The notes: generated by a model from the letters alone, not told the origin. A DNA stretch of 64,000 bases from Paenibacillus_L residui (GCF_042677205.1 NZ_JBHTIU010000023.1:12638-76637), one strand, 5' to 3'. Counted from the stretch's first letter, positions 7,519 through 16,778 are shown. Numbers and translations are program-made.

Positions 7519-8370
7519 CTACTTGATATTTGATTTGTAATTCACCGACATGATCAACGACATTTCATCCTGTGGTCGCGCTATTCGACGGGACAAAGTC
7601 ACTGTAATCTGCCCCTCCCGAATCGCGTCAGCTCCCACATTGGCCCTAGCATCACTTACGGTAAGATAACGCCTATCTGTAAGATCAAACGGAATCTTAA
7701 CCGAGCTCCCGAGTTGAGCAACCAAGGAATTGACCCCCTTATGCTCGGGGTGCTGCCGATTTCCGAGTACATGAGTTGTGAATCGTTTTGTCACCGTGTA
7801 AGATGCCAACCCATTCACCTCAACATCGATCCCGGTCGCCCGCCACATCACCGCAGGCCGAGCATAACCAAGCGGCCAATACCCGTTGTACACGTTCCAT
7901 TCGTTCCCCATCACGCCGACCGTCCAGGCTGCCAAAGCCGGAACCCACGGGTCACTCGTGATTTGCCCGTCGGTTCCAACCGGCTGCAGTGCCATTACCG
8001 CGAATTGAATGCCGCGGGTGATGGCGTCCCATTCCTCGTCGACCACGTCCTGGCCGGCAGAACCCAAATAAACACAAGAAAATACCTCTCCCGTCTCCGA
8101 AGTCAGCATTTGCTTGTCCAGGGCGGCAATGATCTTCTTTTCCAGCTCATCCACTTTCCCAAAAGTCGAACGGGACACGTATGGCCAAATCTCGACGATC
8201 CGCCGGAAACCCGCCCAAGGCGACTCGTCACCGTCCTCGCCCTGCAATACCACGGCATACGGCTTCAAACTGCTTGCTTCCGCGGCATGCGGTTCGAAGA
8301 CGTCCTTCAGCTCCGGAACGGAAGCGAGTAGTCTTTCTCGAATGGTATTCCTCATGGCATATTCCACCAT
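7519..8370 (-). CDS. Tail terminator-like protein with C-terminal extension
   Basis: A 283-residue protein. The first 130 residues look like tail terminator/completion proteins (small alpha-beta fold, family position after gp10-like protein and before the sheath). The extra 150 residues contain many aromatic residues (about 145-180) and an R-R-x-A-R-P-Q-D-E-M-S motif near the end, and have no family I can name. The length is about twice that of usual terminators, so this may be a fusion. It overlaps the previous gene by 19 bp. Confidence 0.6.
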   Translation of the reverse strand: MVEYAMRNTIRERLLASVPELKDVFEPHAAEASSLKPYAVVLQGEDGDESPWAGFRRIVEIWPYVSRSTFGKVDELEKKIIAALDKQMLTSETGEVFSCVYLGSAGQDVVDEEWDAITRGIQFAVMALQPVGTDGQITSDPWVPALAAWTVGVMGNEWNVYNGYWPLGYARPAVMWRATGIDVEVNGLASYTVTKRFTTHVLGNRQHPEHKGVNSLVAQLGSSVKIPFDLTDRRYLTVSDARANVGADAIREGQITVTLSRRIARPQDEMSLIMSVNYKSNIK

Positions 8371-8771
8371 TTCACAAGAGTGTCGCGTATCTTGACCTTA
8401 TATTTCTTAGCCGTTGGTTCAACAACTGCCCGCGGCTTCGTCCCGGGGTGCTTAACCGCTTTGACTGGATGCGCTGCGCCCTTCCAATACAAAGCCTTTT
8501 TGTTTTTCGGTCGGATAATATGAGGCTTTGAACCAGTCTCGAGAATGCCACCGTAACGGACTCCATGGGCAAGGTACATCCGGATCGTATTTTCCCCGGC
8601 ATTCTCGGCACCAGAATGAAGCGCCCTTCTGGCCGTGGCCGTCCGATCATTCCAAGGTGCCGCTAGTTTCATGTCGCCTTCAGCCTGCCGACTCAAATTC
8701 TCAATTAGAGCAAACGTTCCGGCCTGCTTGCACTTCATGTAATCAATAGCGCCTTGTCCAAATCCGCCCAT
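8352..8771 (-). CDS. HK97 gp10-like head-tail / neck protein
   Basis: A 139-residue protein with the HK97-gp10 pattern: an N-terminal helix, N-D-R-T-A-x-A-R-x-A-L-H near residue 43, and Y-G-x-x-L-E-x-G-x-x-P-x-I-x-P near 72-90, followed by a lysine-rich end. These proteins act at the head-tail joint. It sits between the head closure and tail terminator genes as expected. Confidence 0.82.
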   Translation of the reverse strand: MGGFGQGAIDYMKCKQAGTFALIENLSRQAEGDMKLAAPWNDRTATARRALHSGAENAGENTIRMYLAHGVRYGGILETGSKPHIIRPKNKKALYWKGAAHPVKAVKHPGTKPRAVVEPTAKKYKVKIRDTLVKWWNMP

Positions 8772-8772
8772 A

Positions 8773-9165
8773 TCATTTCACCCTCTCCAAATCAGCTTGG
8801 TATCCGACAATCACACCCTGCACGACCTGCGGCTGAACCGATATGACTTCAAATGTTTCCCCCATTGCCGAAAACCGGTCCGTAACCGTCGGACCTGCCT
8901 TGATGTCAGCATGATCGTCCGCCAGCAGGCTGTACATCTTATCCGTCTGTTTCGTGCCGGCTAAATTGGAAACCGCCTGCGGTATCTGAGATCGAGAAAC
9001 AAAAATCCGGACGGTAACGGGCGACAAGTCTGACTCGACTTCATCATACCCGCCACCCTTCCGGATCTTCTCCTTGCGATGGATGGTGATCGCCGTCGGG
9101 TTCTGTGCAATGTTCCAGGCAATGTGTCGCCGACGAATCGCAACAAAGTCCGTTACTACCATCAC
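8773..9165 (-). CDS. Head closure (head-tail adaptor)-like protein
   Basis: A 130-residue, beta-rich protein in the slot of YqbH-like head closure proteins. N-terminal ITIHRKEK and C-terminal GETFEVISVQP patterns fit a small barrel. The gene overlaps the stop of the preceding connector gene (GTGATG region 9160-9165). Assignment rests mostly on order. Confidence 0.65.
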   Translation of the reverse strand: MMVVTDFVAIRRRHIAWNIAQNPTAITIHRKEKIRKGGGYDEVESDLSPVTVRIFVSRSQIPQAVSNLAGTKQTDKMYSLLADDHADIKAGPTVTDRFSAMGETFEVISVQPQVVQGVIVGYQADLERVK

Positions 9166-9518
9166 AGCACCTCCGGCGGACAGACACGGATCATAAAGCC
9201 TGATGAATCCTTACCAGCTGCAGCAGCCTCCATATCGGAATACTGTTTTGCCATAGCAAGCGCATGACTGAGCCGATCTTTTAATGATGTCAGGTCGTAT
9301 TTCTCCGTACCGCTACTGTAGCCCTCAATGTCGCCCTGCAGGAGCCCGGCCTTTTCCATCCAACCTAATGAAGCGGCACCGTAGAGAGTGTCCGCTTCCT
9401 CAAGTAGCAAGTCAATCTCAGAGTCCAGAAAGTTCGTATCTGCTTCGGTACCGCCGTTTGGGATAACCTCATTTAACAGTTTTCGCAACCGACTCCGAAG
9501 TGCATTGGTTGGCTCCAT
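9162..9518 (-). CDS. Head-tail connector protein, YqbG-like
   Basis: A 118-residue, mostly helical protein (L-R-x-L-L-N-E-V, then DSEIDLLLEEADTLYGAASLGW). This is the pattern of gp6/YqbG-type connectors which bind below the portal. It directly follows the major capsid gene. Confidence 0.78.
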   Translation of the reverse strand: MEPTNALRSRLRKLLNEVIPNGGTEADTNFLDSEIDLLLEEADTLYGAASLGWMEKAGLLQGDIEGYSSGTEKYDLTSLKDRLSHALAMAKQYSDMEAAAAGKDSSGFMIRVCPPEVL

Positions 9519-9531
9519 TCAAATCACCGCC

Positions 9532-10596
9532 TTAGGCTTTACCCGGGAATGTGATCTCCTGGACGTTTTCTTCTATAGCAGCGAACACTCCGCGCCATAC
9601 GTCGCCGACGATCTGAGCTTCGACAAGTCTTGTTAGATCACCGATAGTTGCTTGGATTTGCAGCGCCTGCTTGACGAGCTCCTTGAATCCTCGTTTCGGA
9701 CGGATAAGGTAAGCCTTTCCTGCAGGAACACCCGGATAGGTATACGACTTCTTGCTGACTTCCGCTTCCCATCCATCGTAATAAATGATATCTGTAATGC
9801 CAGCCAAAGCTCTGTATGGGGTCGCTTGAATCGTGAAGCTGGACAGTGCATCGTCAATGTCTTCCTTATCAGCCGGATTTGCCAATAGAATGGTACCCGG
9901 ACGTTTCGCCGTCCGTGCATCCTTCAGAGCAGTTCGCAACGTCTCCCGCATACTGAGGATGAAATGGGAGCCAGTTGCACTCGCAAGCGTTTTGCCAAGT
10001 TCGTCCACGTATACAGGCGCCGTTTTATTGGCCGCCTTATAGCTGTACTTGATGATTGGTCCAAGGTGCAAATGGTTTAGCAATGCATTATGAGCCTCAC
10101 CAAATGCTTTGTTCATCAATTCAAAATTGAACGTTTGGTTGAAAAGCTCCATTTCCTTCGTGTACTCGAAGCCTGCGGTATATCCTTTGATTCTGGCGAT
10201 AGGACCCTGCTCCGCTTGTAAGCTTCCAAACTTGACCTCTTCACCCTCGAGGTGTTCTAAAAAGATAACGGTTCCGTACTGTGCCCACTTTGCTTCGAAT
10301 TCCTTTGGAAAATTCGGATCGTTCATCGTTTCATAGATCGGACCGTATAGGGTCGGAACTTCTTCTTTCCCCAGCTCAACGTCAAGCACAACCTTCTGCA
10401 GCAGTTCCTTCCTGCTGTTTTCAGATGTAAGCATCTCACCGATCGGCTTGTCGAGCTCATAGGTCTCCATCTCGCCGTTTACGATCTTCTTGGTGACTAC
10501 TTCCTGACGTCCATTCAACAAAAAAGGAACCGCTGTTTCAACGGTCCCCTGCCGGCGCTTTTCTTTCAGTGTCTCAATACTGTGTACTCTTGCCAT
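9532..10596 (-). CDS. Major capsid protein
   Basis: A 354-residue capsid protein of the PBSX/phage-E-like group by length, position and the RP-K-R-G-F-x-E-L and EAQIVGDVWRGV segments in its last third. Two GEM tripeptides (41-43 and 53-55) lie in the N-terminal arm and match a motif repeated in the protease-scaffold protein upstream, so the arm may be trimmed near them. It follows the decoration protein gene. Confidence 0.88.
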   Translation of the reverse strand: MARVHSIETLKEKRRQGTVETAVPFLLNGRQEVVTKKIVNGEMETYELDKPIGEMLTSENSRKELLQKVVLDVELGKEEVPTLYGPIYETMNDPNFPKEFEAKWAQYGTVIFLEHLEGEEVKFGSLQAEQGPIARIKGYTAGFEYTKEMELFNQTFNFELMNKAFGEAHNALLNHLHLGPIIKYSYKAANKTAPVYVDELGKTLASATGSHFILSMRETLRTALKDARTAKRPGTILLANPADKEDIDDALSSFTIQATPYRALAGITDIIYYDGWEAEVSKKSYTYPGVPAGKAYLIRPKRGFKELVKQALQIQATIGDLTRLVEAQIVGDVWRGVFAAIEENVQEITFPGKA

Positions 10597-10611
10597 TGAT
10601 TATCAGCCTCC

Positions 10612-11022
10612 TTATACTTGCGGTCCCAATAGGAACCAAATTACGTTTTTACTGTCTTTTGGAGCTGTTACCCGACCGACAACACGATATGGCGTAGGAG
10701 ATTCCCCACCGGACTCTGCCTTCGTTGTCAATTTGCTACCATTCCAGTAGACCGTATCACCTGCGGCAAATGCGTCGGTCGTAACGATCTGGTCGGTCTC
10801 AAACTCAGCCTGTTCGATGTTCAGGATGACTTCACCCGTCTCGCCCGGTCCGGTAGTGACCGACTCCATTGCCGCGCCGAAGAAGCCCCCGAACAGGTAA
10901 AACTGCTGTGCGTTGATCTCTGTTTTCTCGGGTACGGTAACACGAACTGATTTGCCGTCACTAACCTTTGCACGGTAAGAATGATGTACGGTGCTGGGCA
11001 CCGGTTGACCTTTGTAAGCCAT
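10612..11022 (-). CDS. Capsid decoration protein, DUF2190-like
   Basis: A 136-residue, beta-rich protein. The C-terminal half has the DUF2190-style pattern (DAFAAGDTVYWNGSKLT ... RVVGRVTAPKD), typical of small capsid decoration or stabilising proteins coded just before the major capsid gene. It starts with a strong GGAGG site after the scaffold gene. Confidence 0.75.
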   Translation of the reverse strand: MAYKGQPVPSTVHHSYRAKVSDGKSVRVTVPEKTEINAQQFYLFGGFFGAAMESVTTGPGETGEVILNIEQAEFETDQIVTTDAFAAGDTVYWNGSKLTTKAESGGESPTPYRVVGRVTAPKDSKNVIWFLLGPQV

Positions 11023-11050
11023 TTGAATCCCTCCTTGAAATTAATAGATT

Positions 11051-12232
11051 TTAAATTGATGCCCGCTTAACTCGCAAGTTTTTCGGGGTATCCGCATTAC
11101 TACCTCCGCCCCCGCCAGTCCCGGCAGGCCTGTCAGTGTGAATAGCATCAACCATTCCTTTTACAACGGGATCGGCTAGGAAAGTGTCCATCTCGCCAGC
11201 GATTTGCTCCTTGGTTGCATCAGCAGCAATGCCGCGTGCATGGTAGGACCACAACTTACCTAGCGTCGTCTCTGGATTCGTCAACTCTTTGCGGACAGCC
11301 TCGGACGTCACCTTGCTTTCCATCATTTCGCCGACGATCTTGTCGCGGCCAGCACCTGCCTCTTTGTCGGCCGCCTCCTTGAGCGATTTGAACAGCGCCT
11401 CAATGTCCATTTCACCACTGACTCCCAGAATTTCAGTAGCCTTTGTGCTGATCTCCAACGCACGTTGTACCTCCTTGGAAAATTCCGGAGTCAACTCAGC
11501 GATTACTTGGTCATTAGACAGCCCCATCTCACCGGCAAGCATTCCAACTGTAATCGTCTTATTCTCATAACGTTTCTTCAATTCAGAAATCAATTGTGCC
11601 CATTCCAATTGCTCATCATCTCCTCTCATTTCTCCCTCGGGGCCAGCCCCGTCTAAATCCCACATTTCCCCGCTCGCAGCGACAATGCGTGTCGGCATCC
11701 CCATACGATCAAGCGGCGTCCAATCGATGCTTAGCGGATCATAGCCAACGACCTGCGTCTCGCCGGAAACGCTTTTTAGCGTGGGGCGTCCGTAAATGCT
11801 CACTTGTTTAATGCGCTTGCCCTTAATCCAGCGTTTCAAATCTTCTTCCTTCTTGTCCACGATGCCTCGAAAGTACGCCGCTGTCTCGGTCATCTTCGCC
11901 CCGATCCAGTGTGTGGCCGGGTCAATAAATTGATTTGATACGTCCTCCGGTCTCTGGTGACCCTTGAATCCTGCCAGCGTCCGGGTGTTGACCGCGTCAA
12001 CGATATCCTTCAGCGCCTTATGCGTATAGTTCCAGCCTCGCTTCGACTTGCCGACCGGTACCTCCACAACAACCTCGAGTGGGTCAGCATCGCCCTGTTT
12101 GAGCAAATCAACGTCCACTCCAGGAGCTGGAGGAATATCATTCACGCTCATTTCACCGCTAACGCCTGCAAACAAACGAAAAAGGTTGCTACCCTCTGCA
12201 GCCATCTCCCCATAAATCAGTGTGCCTCTCAT
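11051..12232 (-). CDS. Prohead protease-scaffold fusion protein, XkdF-like
   Basis: A 393-residue protein. Residues 1-175 look like a phage prohead serine protease: a G-H-Q at 91-93 and K-Q-V-S-I-Y-G at 142-148 would give the catalytic His92 and Ser145. Residues 205-360 are acidic, helical, scaffold-like; a Gly run (371-377) and a basic tail (NLRVKRAS) end it, as in scaffolds that bind capsid. The tripeptide GEM occurs eight times (8, 26, 188, 200, 234, 273, 301, 346) mostly after S, A or V. The protease call rests on these two motifs and the XkdF-like position. Confidence 0.72.
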   Translation of the reverse strand: MRGTLIYGEMAAEGSNLFRLFAGVSGEMSVNDIPPAPGVDVDLLKQGDADPLEVVVEVPVGKSKRGWNYTHKALKDIVDAVNTRTLAGFKGHQRPEDVSNQFIDPATHWIGAKMTETAAYFRGIVDKKEEDLKRWIKGKRIKQVSIYGRPTLKSVSGETQVVGYDPLSIDWTPLDRMGMPTRIVAASGEMWDLDGAGPEGEMRGDDEQLEWAQLISELKKRYENKTITVGMLAGEMGLSNDQVIAELTPEFSKEVQRALEISTKATEILGVSGEMDIEALFKSLKEAADKEAGAGRDKIVGEMMESKVTSEAVRKELTNPETTLGKLWSYHARGIAADATKEQIAGEMDTFLADPVVKGMVDAIHTDRPAGTGGGGGSNADTPKNLRVKRASI

Positions 12233-12609
12233 TTTTCACGTTCACCCCCTCTCCGTGCCAAGGTGATTAATCCTCGGCTGATCGCTTCGATTGCTTGCTC
12301 CTCAGCTGTGTTATCCTCGTTAGGAGTTTGGAGCGAAGCAAAGTGAAGATGAACCAGTTCATGCACCAACGTCAATTCCATGTCGTGTGGCTCAATAAGA
12401 TCAGGTGGATAGTCGACCGGATCAAGCACGTTAATTGCAGCCATGCGCTTTTGTAATTGCCACGAACATTCACCGCAAACTCCTTGCAACGTCATATCAC
12501 GACCCCTCTTAATCCCCGTCACAACAATCCAATCCTGCAGCCTGAGGATCTTCTGCCACTCTGCACATTTGGTGCGGAGCTCCTCCTCGGTTAAAATAAC
12601 TTCCTGCAA
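12229..12609 (-). CDS. HELVH zinc metallopeptidase-like phage protein
   Basis: A 126-residue protein with the zinc-peptidase motif H83-E84-L-V-H87 on a helix and a following glutamate-rich helix (EEQAIEAIS, about 106-114) that could give the third ligand. Residues 35-55 hold a C-G-E-C pair. The fold resembles minimal SprT/ImmA-like peptidases. It overlaps the protease-scaffold gene by 4 bp, so it belongs to the head operon, where such a gene is unusual. The target is unknown. Confidence 0.7.
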   Translation of the reverse strand: MQEVILTEEELRTKCAEWQKILRLQDWIVVTGIKRGRDMTLQGVCGECSWQLQKRMAAINVLDPVDYPPDLIEPHDMELTLVHELVHLHFASLQTPNEDNTAEEQAIEAISRGLITLARRGGEREK

Positions 12610-12629
12610 TTACATCACTCCCTTCGGAC

Positions 12630-12659
12630 AAAAGAAAAGACGCCCTAAAAGGCGCCTAA
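12630..12659 (-). terminator. Hairpin terminator or attenuator in head operon
   Basis: Minus-strand stem AGGCGCC/GGCGTCT with a TTTTA-type loop, followed by TTTTCTTTT. It covers the stop codon of the 47-residue gene to its right and separates portal/minor head genes from the capsid block, so it may tune the ratio of head proteins. Confidence 0.65.
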
Positions 12660-12799
12660 TCTTTATCGTTTTCGGTTGAATTTTTGCCGCCATCGAGTAG
12701 CTGCAGCTTTTCCCTGGTCTGCTCCTTACGCATCTCTCGGAGTTCTTCCTCGGTCGGAATCAACGGGAATTCGATTTCAATGCCCCCTGACATGTGCAT
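12656..12799 (-). CDS. Small acidic head-module protein (hypothetical)
   Basis: A 47-residue frame with an AAAGGAGG site before ATG 12799 (a second ATG lies at 12793). It is charged and helical (PTEEELREMRKEQTREKLQLL). No family recognised. The stop codon lies inside a terminator hairpin. It lies between the minor head gene and the HELVH gene. Confidence 0.6.
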   Translation of the reverse strand: MHMSGGIEIEFPLIPTEEELREMRKEQTREKLQLLDGGKNSTENDKD

Positions 12800-12841
12800 C
12801 CCTCCTTTGAAACTATCATATCTTGCAAGAAAAGGATGATG

Positions 12842-13864
12842 CTATGCCACTTTGGAATATACGTTCTGATACCAGTTTTCCAAATCGGGTTGCGATGCAG
12901 GATCCTTAATCCATGAGTTCAAGCGATCTATAAAGGCATCTGTGTCCTCATGGACCGAAACAAGCGTGCACATACAGTTAGGATGTGCTGGCATCGGAGG
13001 TTCATCGCTTGGAGGATAGACACCCTTGCCGAGGCCGTGATTAGCTTCAGCCAATCCTTTGCAAATATGGCAGGGGTCTGAGTTTTTGGAGAGCAGCCAG
13101 CGCATTCCTGTATATGATGGCGAGACGCTTGCCGCTGCGATTGTTCCCTCACCAAAGGCGGCCGCTGTTTCCGTCCGGACAAGCCGAAGGGCTTCATATG
13201 AGATATCTTGCGGTATCCGGTTCCCCATTCGCTCCATCATCTCAGGATACTCGGCGGCCAGTGTCTTCTTCCCTCGGCGTACGTACTGTTCAAGCTGCCG
13301 CGCAGTTGCTACCGGGTCCTCCCCTGTAGCAACACCATCCTGGATGATCTCACTCATGGCCATACGATACTTTTGATCATGCTTCCAGATACGGTCAGAC
13401 AGATGCAAGCCATTATGGGTCCGTGCCCAGCATGTTTCGACCGCTTGTTTATTGGCTCTAGCAAACGCCTTCTGGACAGGTTCCTTTGCAAGCTTCGTTC
13501 TGCTGATCTGCGATAGAGTCACCTCATATGAATAGCTGGAGCCCGCTTCAATAGCCCTACCCAAATACACAGGCATTACCTTCATTAAAGAATCTGCAAT
13601 GCCATTATCCCTAAGAGACTGCTCCAGCGCCGTCAGATATCGGATGTTCATCTGACTGCCGTAACCTTGGCGTTTCAAACTCCGAATTTCCTTCGCCAGT
13701 TTGTCGGTAGCCCGTATATAAATCCCACGGACCTCTTGGTCCTGTCTGAGGCGAAGCTCGATGTATTTTTTTCGAGCCGATAATGCCCACTGAAAATATG
13801 GTCCGACGGTCAGCTTTAATTGCCGCAGCATCTCCTGAGCGGAGGCAAAAGCAATTTTACTCAT
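12842..13864 (-). CDS. Minor head protein, SPP1 gp7 / Mu gpF family
   Basis: A 340-residue protein. Residues 225-315 carry the gpF/gp7 domain: R-x-V-R-T-E-T-A-x-A-F, then D-P-C-H-I-C-K-G and P-A-H-P-N-C-M-C near 262-301, a Cys/His set that may bind metal. Minor head proteins of this class bind the portal and take part in capsid assembly or DNA ejection. It follows the portal gene by 3 bp. Confidence 0.88.
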   Translation of the reverse strand: MSKIAFASAQEMLRQLKLTVGPYFQWALSARKKYIELRLRQDQEVRGIYIRATDKLAKEIRSLKRQGYGSQMNIRYLTALEQSLRDNGIADSLMKVMPVYLGRAIEAGSSYSYEVTLSQISRTKLAKEPVQKAFARANKQAVETCWARTHNGLHLSDRIWKHDQKYRMAMSEIIQDGVATGEDPVATARQLEQYVRRGKKTLAAEYPEMMERMGNRIPQDISYEALRLVRTETAAAFGEGTIAAASVSPSYTGMRWLLSKNSDPCHICKGLAEANHGLGKGVYPPSDEPPMPAHPNCMCTLVSVHEDTDAFIDRLNSWIKDPASQPDLENWYQNVYSKVA

Positions 13865-13867
13865 ACC

Positions 13868-15355
13868 CTATCCCGCCTTATCCAACTCGTTTTTTTCAGC
13901 GTCAAGATACGACGCATCTTCAAGGCGCGCTCGGAATATAGAAGTCTGCAATATTCGATCCTTTTCACCTGCCACTTCTGGATCGTCCGATTCGAAATCA
14001 CGGATGGTATCGATCCAGTATTTCAGATACTCCACGGCTGCTTCCATTGACATGAGTTGCCCACTCACTGCTTTGTCGAGTGCTTCGACTATCAGTTTCA
14101 ATTCCTCGGCAGCGTCCTTCGAATCACGAGGGTCTATATTCTCCCAAATCAGTTCAGTCTCAAAAGTTGAAAACGATACGTTTTCCGACTGAGAAATCAT
14201 AGATAGGACCATACGACAAAGCAATTTCCAAGAATCCGCGAACATCTGCCGCTTACGCTCAATCTTTTGGATAAACACAGGCATCTGCTCCTTGGTCGAA
14301 GCAAGTGACGACGGAGTATGCACACCAAAAACAAACTCCGGCGTCTCTGATGCGGATATGATGCAGTAGAAGATGAACTCCAGCAATGCGGTAGCATCAC
14401 CTGTAGCGGACTTCGCCTCGATAAACGCTGCATCCTCACTCTCCTGAAATATCAACATTTCATGACCCTCAAGTTTGAGAGTGCCTCCCTTTTTTGCAAA
14501 CTCAGCGGGGTCGTTAACTCCGAAGTTATTCCTCAGAAACGCGGCCACATCTTTGAGTTTTAGCTTCAACCGCGGCGTACTGTGCATCTTAGAGCCCTGA
14601 ATCGCATGGAGAAAAACGTCATGATAAGCCTTCAAGAACGGTTCAACAGACTCTAGATCGCTCTTGCCGAACTCAGTTGTCTCGTCTCCTTCATTTTTAA
14701 AGTGAACGATAGGTATGAATCCCCACGGATTCAATGTCTCTCCAGCCTCTAGGCCAGGAGGGGGATCGCCTTCAACCTCAATTATGCGTCGCTCCGCGCT
14801 TATGCGTTGCTTAATGGTTGCCTTCCGATTCGCTCCACTCTCATCTACCCATGTATGGGTAGATTCAAGGATATACTCTAGCGGTTCCCCGGTGAGAGGG
14901 TCTCGGTTGATTTTCTTGACTTGTTCTGGTGGGATGATGTTATAAACTAGACGCTTATTCTCTTCTGGGTAAAGTAGAGAAGGGTTGTCCTCCCGCGTAA
15001 GCCAAACGAAGCAGTCTGCCTCTTTGATCGCATTTATCTGTGTACGTTGGACCTTGGAATGGTTCTTCTTGAAAAACTTCTGTAATCGGTCTTTGGCCTC
15101 TTCGTCCACGCTGTTTATCTCCGGAATACCCATAAATCCTACGGTCGCATTTACAATTTTCTTTGCAAAGCCAGCTCCAAGCTTGTAATTCTCCTCCGTA
15201 TTATCATATAGAGCCCGTGCTTTTTTATAGTCGACGCGTGTTGAGTCAAGCGTATACGTTACGCCTATACTGCCGGTAACAAGACCCCACAATCCAGATA
15301 ACCCGTTTCGCAGTCGAGACATTTCACCAACCGCACGGGTCCACCAACTAGCCAT
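13868..15355 (-). CDS. Portal protein
   Basis: A 495-residue portal of the SPP1/PBSX type, forming the ring through which DNA enters and leaves the head. Recognisable features are the Y-D-N-T-E-E-N-Y N-terminal region, an E-G-D-E-T-x-E-F-G-K-S-D-L-E segment near residue 217-232, and a helical acidic C-terminus. It overlaps the large terminase gene by 8 bp and precedes the minor head gene. Confidence 0.88.
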   Translation of the reverse strand: MASWWTRAVGEMSRLRNGLSGLWGLVTGSIGVTYTLDSTRVDYKKARALYDNTEENYKLGAGFAKKIVNATVGFMGIPEINSVDEEAKDRLQKFFKKNHSKVQRTQINAIKEADCFVWLTREDNPSLLYPEENKRLVYNIIPPEQVKKINRDPLTGEPLEYILESTHTWVDESGANRKATIKQRISAERRIIEVEGDPPPGLEAGETLNPWGFIPIVHFKNEGDETTEFGKSDLESVEPFLKAYHDVFLHAIQGSKMHSTPRLKLKLKDVAAFLRNNFGVNDPAEFAKKGGTLKLEGHEMLIFQESEDAAFIEAKSATGDATALLEFIFYCIISASETPEFVFGVHTPSSLASTKEQMPVFIQKIERKRQMFADSWKLLCRMVLSMISQSENVSFSTFETELIWENIDPRDSKDAAEELKLIVEALDKAVSGQLMSMEAAVEYLKYWIDTIRDFESDDPEVAGEKDRILQTSIFRARLEDASYLDAEKNELDKAG

Positions 15356-16778
15356 AAAGTTTCCCTCCTCTCAACAGAGCTGCGGCTATCGGATCGACAA
15401 CCATTCCGGTTTTCGCAAACGCCAAAACAAGCGCGTCCGCCCGGTCAGGTGATCGAAGTCCCCGCTTTTTCATGTCTTTTTTTGATTCAAGAATAATACG
15501 TCCTTTGCTTGTGACCGTGTACTTCCGGGTTGAAAGTTGGGCGATCAGATCCTCATCATTAGGTATCTGAATGTCCCCAGCCTGCAGCAAGTCCCGGACA
15601 TTCGCCCAGGCTTCAGTCCCCCAATTATCATAGTGGTCGGGGTCGTCAGCCTTGCCGCCGTTGTGACAGTCGATCACGTCGATGTACAACCCTTCTTCAC
15701 GAACCACTTCCCGTACTCGGTCAGTCACCCCACCACCGACGCCGTCATCGTCAATCTTAATGGTGCAGCGCGGGCGTCCGTAAGTCAGCATGAGCTCCTT
15801 TGCTAAGTTAATGACCCACCCGGCCGTCTCCATGGTATCCTTTTTGGTATATGTCCTGATAAGCGGAACCAGAAGGCCGACTCGAGGCACAATGACGGTT
15901 TCGTCGTCACCAAAACGGGCTACGTCGACGCCAATCTCAAGAGGCGCCGCTTCCGGGATATTAAGACTCCCGTCTTCCTGTTGGTATACTTCCCGCATAG
16001 CGGCCGCCTCGGCCAATTCCAAGGGGATGAAGGTGTCCGGCTCAGCGCGGGGAAACTCCCCATCCACCCGGACGCGAACAACATCGCTGTCCTTACCATA
16101 TTGCTTTTCAAGACGCTCAATGTTTTTACGATTGGTTCGCTTGCTGTCACGTGACGAAACCTTGTGAGTCTTGAAGTCTCCCCTGTTTTGATGATGCGAA
16201 CGATAAAAATACCCGTTCGTTCGAGTCGGGTTTCCGCACATCAATAGTTTGTTTTCTGGACCAGACAGCGTACCGTCGATTGCTTCCATGATCTGATCCG
16301 CAACGCCGGATGCTTCATCCACAATGAAAAGCATGTAGTCCTCGTGAAAGCCCTGCATATTCTCCGGCTTGGTTGCGGTCCGGGCTGTTGCAAACCAACG
16401 CTCCTCATGGCCGATCATATAAATCTTGGTTTTCGTCCATTTGAGCAGATTCTTCACCATCGAGCCCTCTAGCCACTTAGCGACCTCTGCCCAAAGCACA
16501 TCATGCAGCTGCTGCCTAGTTGGTGCAGTACAAACAACCTTTGGGTTTGGACGACAGCACAAGAACCAGACGACTACCCAAGCTTCCAATGAAGTTTTAC
16601 CAACACCTTGGCCAGACCGCACACTCACTAAAGGATGATGAGCAATATCATGGAGAACAGCAGCCTGCCATTCGTCCGGCTCAACCCCCAACATGTCCTG
16701 GACAAAAGCAAGGGGATCATCCCAATAAAGGTCAATGAGAGAAACGAGGTCGGCGACGACGTTATACGGCTTACCCAT
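15348..16778 (-). CDS. terL: Terminase large subunit
   Basis: A 476-residue packaging motor. The ATPase part has Walker A GQGVGKT at about 56-62 and Walker B LFIVDE at about 150-155; the RNase H-like nuclease starts at G-V-D-V-A-R-F-G-D-D (Asp at about 285), with a later D-D-D-G-V-G-G segment. Start ATG 16778 was chosen because GGTGGAG precedes it by 4-5 nt and it overlaps the small-subunit stop; a longer frame to 16811 exists. It cuts phage DNA and drives it into the prohead. Confidence 0.93.
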   Translation of the reverse strand: MGKPYNVVADLVSLIDLYWDDPLAFVQDMLGVEPDEWQAAVLHDIAHHPLVSVRSGQGVGKTSLEAWVVVWFLCCRPNPKVVCTAPTRQQLHDVLWAEVAKWLEGSMVKNLLKWTKTKIYMIGHEERWFATARTATKPENMQGFHEDYMLFIVDEASGVADQIMEAIDGTLSGPENKLLMCGNPTRTNGYFYRSHHQNRGDFKTHKVSSRDSKRTNRKNIERLEKQYGKDSDVVRVRVDGEFPRAEPDTFIPLELAEAAAMREVYQQEDGSLNIPEAAPLEIGVDVARFGDDETVIVPRVGLLVPLIRTYTKKDTMETAGWVINLAKELMLTYGRPRCTIKIDDDGVGGGVTDRVREVVREEGLYIDVIDCHNGGKADDPDHYDNWGTEAWANVRDLLQAGDIQIPNDEDLIAQLSTRKYTVTSKGRIILESKKDMKKRGLRSPDRADALVLAFAKTGMVVDPIAAALLRGGKLYG

